This document shows, in pieces, positions 61,825-64,000 of a stretch of 64,000 bases of DNA. The stretch spans positions 1 through 64,000 of the forward strand of contig CAYNVO010000007.1 in assembly GCA_964400675.1 (NCBI GenBank). Reading direction: 5' to 3'. Positions within the stretch are counted from its first letter, which is position 1, and every line of letters begins with the position of its first letter. Source of the stretch: 9FT-COMBO-48-23 sp964400675 (GTDB lineage Bacteria; Chloroflexota; Dehalococcoidia; GIF9; UBA5629). A program made the position numbers and the translations under genes. Under the pieces are notes generated by a model that saw only the letters and a program-made list of their open reading frames with translations, searched no databases and was not told where the DNA came from.

Positions 61825-61866
61825 CAGTACTATTGTGCCAGTGCATTCGGTACCTTTGCGGGATTG
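61825..61866. promoter_or_regulatory. third copy of the AGTACT-N17-GGTACC element
   Basis: CAGTACT (61825-61831), 17 bp, GGTACCTTTGCGGGATTG (61849-61866). Both palindromes and their spacing equal those of elements A and B, although the 17 bp between them differ. Lies about 70 bp before the small regulator gene. Confidence 0.6.
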
Positions 61867-61934
61867 TCTGAGGGGGTGCAATGAGTTAGAGTTAATATAG
61901 GATTACTTGAGACAGCTTTATGGAGGTTATTAAC

Positions 61935-62159
61935 ATGACACGGCGTAATGGTTCAAATGGTCTGCTGACAGCCAGACAGGTAGCTCGGCTTCTGAATGTG
62001 CATGTTAATACGGTACGGCGGTGGAATGACCGGGGGATATTGAAGGCGTACCGCATCGGTCCCAGGGGCGACCGCAGATTCAACAAGGATGATATCGAGG
62101 TGTTTCTTGACGGAGACACCGAGTCCATCCAGGCAGCCGGGCTGGTTTTGTCCAACTGA
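61935..62159 (+). CDS. MerR/excisionase-type helix-turn-helix protein
   Basis: 74 residues, essentially one DNA-binding domain: LLTARQVARLLNVHVNTVRRWNDRGILKAYRIG followed by RRFNKDDIEVFL. The ATG at 61935 is chosen over 61920 because GGAGGT lies 8 nt upstream. Such proteins act as excisionases or small regulators. With no integrase nearby and the shared palindromes upstream, a regulator of the surface genes is a reasonable guess, not shown. Confidence 0.85.
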   Translation: MTRRNGSNGLLTARQVARLLNVHVNTVRRWNDRGILKAYRIGPRGDRRFNKDDIEVFLDGDTESIQAAGLVLSN

Positions 62160-62299
62160 GGCGATTGACTTGCTTGAGCGGACGTTATTTTATCGATATT
62201 ACTTACCGAAAGCCTATATCTAACTAAGAGGCCGAATAGAAACGTCTCTGAATACAGCAGAAGATAAGTCCGTACCATACCATTTTCCTTCTTCTCGTC

Positions 62300-62333
62300 A
62301 AAGGCGACATGTCAACAAAGACGTGTCGCCTTT
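62300..62333. terminator. hairpin after the regulator gene
   Basis: AAAGGCGACA and TGTCGCCTTT, 10-bp stem with a 14-nt loop, ending in TTTAACTT. It lies 140 bp after the stop. The rest of 62160-62461 has no other clear feature. Confidence 0.6.
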
Positions 62334-62461
62334 AACTTGTACGTCTTACTTGAAGGCTGCTTAGGAATTAGTCCTAGTTTGCAGTATGACCAAACTACCG
62401 CATCAAAACGTGACCTACAGGTGATTCGTAAACGAGCTACACCATATAAACTAACGTTGTA

Positions 62462-63487
62462 ATGACAAGAGTAACGTTTGTATGGCTATCAGCTTTGCTT
62501 CTCCTCTGCCTGGCGGCAAGTTTTCTCCCCTTTCAGGCTTTACCGGGCGGTTCCAGGGCTGCCCTGGGCACTGTGGCTGTGATTGATTACCAACCTGAGC
62601 CTGCCGGCTATGAATCAGCGTCGATAGCTTCGGGGAGTGACTACTCCGGCAGGCAGTGGGCTATTCCAAAGATTATGGCGCCTCAGGCGTGGGAAATTAC
62701 ATCAGGGGAGGCTGGCATTATTATTGCTGTCCTGGACACGGGAATCGATAAGGGGCATGAGGACCTGGCGGGCAAGGTGATAGCTGAAGTTAATTTTACC
62801 GATAGCCCGACCACTAATGACATATATGGTCACGGTACGCATATCGCCGGCATAATTGCCGCCGCGGCGCATAACAGCGTGGGCGTTGCCGGACTGGCGC
62901 CTGATTGTCGCTTGATGAATGTCAAGGTGGCTGACGACCATGGTGTATTTGATAGCTCCGCAGCGGCTAAGGGCGTTATCTGGGCAGTGGACCATGGCGC
63001 CAGTGTCGTTAATATGAGCCTGGTCAGCACTGAGCCGTCTTTTGAATTAGAGAGAGCAATTGACTATGCCTGGAGCAAAGGAGCTGTTGTGATAGCTGCG
63101 GCGGGCAACTTAATAGGCACAAAGGTGGCGTATCCGGCTTATTACTCCGACTGTATCGCTGTGGCAGCTACAGATACTAACGACTGCGTAGCTTCGTGGT
63201 CCAGTCAGGGCGGTTGGGTAGATGTAGCCGCTCCGGGTGTGCACATATATTCAACGTCGCCCGGTGGCAGATATGACAGCAAGAGCGGTACTTCGATGGC
63301 GGCAGCTTACGTATCCGGGTTGGCCGGACTGCTATTTGCGCTGGGGGGCGATACGAATAACAATGGCTTTGTCAATGACGAGGTCCGAGCGACTATTGAG
63401 AGTGGCTGTGATGAGCTTGACATCAGCCCGGTTAAATGGCGCATTAACGCTTTTAATGCGGTAAATAGAGCATTAACCTCCAAATAG
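62462..63487 (+). CDS. secreted subtilisin-like serine protease (S8)
   Basis: 341 residues. Signal peptide (about 1-26), short propeptide-like region, then the S8 domain with the triad Asp92 (IAVLDTGIDKGH), His124 (YGHGTHIAGI) and Ser278 (KSGTSMAAAYVSG). NNNGFVND near the C-terminus resembles a calcium-binding loop. It may process or shed the neighbouring surface proteins, by position only. No clear ribosome-binding site precedes the ATG. Confidence 0.93.
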   Translation: MTRVTFVWLSALLLLCLAASFLPFQALPGGSRAALGTVAVIDYQPEPAGYESASIASGSDYSGRQWAIPKIMAPQAWEITSGEAGIIIAVLDTGIDKGHEDLAGKVIAEVNFTDSPTTNDIYGHGTHIAGIIAAAAHNSVGVAGLAPDCRLMNVKVADDHGVFDSSAAAKGVIWAVDHGASVVNMSLVSTEPSFELERAIDYAWSKGAVVIAAAGNLIGTKVAYPAYYSDCIAVAATDTNDCVASWSSQGGWVDVAAPGVHIYSTSPGGRYDSKSGTSMAAAYVSGLAGLLFALGGDTNNNGFVNDEVRATIESGCDELDISPVKWRINAFNAVNRALTSK

Positions 63488-63715
63488 TCAGTGCGAAGCA
63501 ATCTCGATTATGCCTACCACCCGGAGAGATTGCTTCGTCGCTGGCGTTACTCCCCGAAGAAAATCATGACTATTCACCTGTTTGGTGTAGCTATGACCCT
63601 TTAGTGTCTTGCTTGTGAGAATTTAGCCAAGTTAAATAAATCACAGATGTAGCCGCGATGCTTTAGCCTCATGTCCCCGACTGGAATCCTATCCCCTGGA
63701 GTCTATCTTCTAGTC

Positions 63716-63744
63716 TTTACAATTTCACTGCCCCGGGGTATAAT
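63716..63744 (+). promoter_or_regulatory. promoter of the CCA-adding enzyme gene
   Basis: TTTACA (63716-63721), 17 bp, TATAAT (63739-63744). The predicted start of RNA, about 63751, is within two bases of the ATG at 63753, implying a leaderless mRNA. Confidence 0.75.
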
Positions 63745-63752
63745 CTGGGGCT

Positions 63753-64000
63753 ATGCCTGACATCAATCCAGACCTGCTTGGTCTCCTGTCCAGGGTATCC
63801 TCGATTCTGACTCAGCATAACTGCCCAGCTTATGTGGTCGGCGGCTTTGTCCGTGACTGGCTGCTGGGCAGGGAGACAGCCGATATCGATATCGCCGTGG
63901 CTGGCGACGCTCTGGATATAGCCCGGAAGGTAGCGCAGGCTATTGATGGCAGGTACGTGTTACTGGATGAAGCCAACGAGATAGCCAGGGTGATTGTTGC
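63753..64000 (+). CDS. cca: CCA-adding enzyme / poly(A) polymerase-type nucleotidyltransferase (partial)
   Basis: The first 82 residues of a class II tRNA nucleotidyltransferase: CPAYVVGGFVRDWLLG followed by ETADIDIAVAGDAL gives the GGxVRDxLLG...DxD head domain. The gene continues past the window end. The one tRNA gene here lacks an encoded CCA, consistent with the need for this enzyme. Confidence 0.9.
   Translation, partial: MPDINPDLLGLLSRVSSILTQHNCPAYVVGGFVRDWLLGRETADIDIAVAGDALDIARKVAQAIDGRYVLLDEANEIARVIV

Noticed and set aside
61935..62159. Prophage or integrative element marked by an excisionase-like protein
   Set aside because: No integrase, attachment-site pair or phage gene is nearby; a small chromosomal regulator is simpler.

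Overview
The window looks like chromosome of an uncultured bacterium of the phylum Chloroflexota, most likely class Dehalococcoidia. This is an inference from three things: a 23S rRNA gene with its own promoter and no 16S gene beside it, an ilv-leu-cimA cluster for branched-chain amino acids, and many dispersed hairpin-type repeats (cattctgagc...gaagaatct and ccctctccctt...gggtgaggg families) between genes. No integrase, transposase, CRISPR array or phage module is visible.

Layout. Positions 1-610 hold the 5' part of a minus-strand 23S rRNA gene with a consensus promoter at 748-776. guaA and a membrane HExxH protein follow on the minus strand. On the plus strand come a lipase-like protein, a Sua5/TsaC protein, rpiB and a long biosynthetic run (5475-19636): ilvD-ilvB-ilvN-ilvC-leuA-mgtC-like-leuC-[DUF3795, CoA-transferase/GNAT fusion]-leuD-leuB-cimA. 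Together these give valine, leucine and, through citramalate, isoleucine. A minus-strand block follows: thiolase, SagB-type oxidoreductase, RtcB and archease. Then come tRNA-Lys(CTT), an alpha-glucan phosphorylase, a frameshifted nitroreductase and a set of membrane proteins. Positions 29934-34980 are a DNA-repair block (yebC-ruvC-ruvA-rmuC-uvrB). The uvrB gene begins exactly at the edge of a dispersed repeat and has no standard start codon.

Positions 35231-37161 hold a compact three-gene minus-strand unit: an SDH-type Clp-fold serine protease, an unknown protein and a RelE/ParE-like small protein. It is bracketed by imperfect 29-bp direct repeats, each part of an inverted-repeat site resembling an integron attC. 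After radical-SAM, regulator, zinc-ribbon, nucleotidyltransferase, rlmB and lipoprotein esterase genes come ftsK, rnj, a family 4 uracil-DNA glycosylase, DUF1634/TauE, rph, proA and proB.

The most interesting part is 52985-63487, a cell-surface locus with four exported proteins, a small MerR/excisionase-like regulator and a subtilase. Two of the exported proteins share a C-terminal domain of about 308 residues. Each of these two genes is preceded by a nearly duplicated leader containing what I read as a cyclic di-GMP-II riboswitch. A hairpin overlaps the 3' side of each aptamer, as expected for a switch turned on by ligand. Upstream of both promoters, and also upstream of the regulator gene, is the same pair of palindromes (AGTACT, 17 bp, GGTACC). 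A third surface gene carries an 11-bp tandem duplication inside its signal peptide. The window ends in the start of a CCA-adding enzyme gene whose promoter predicts a leaderless mRNA.

All calls are from reading the sequence; no database search or folding program was run.
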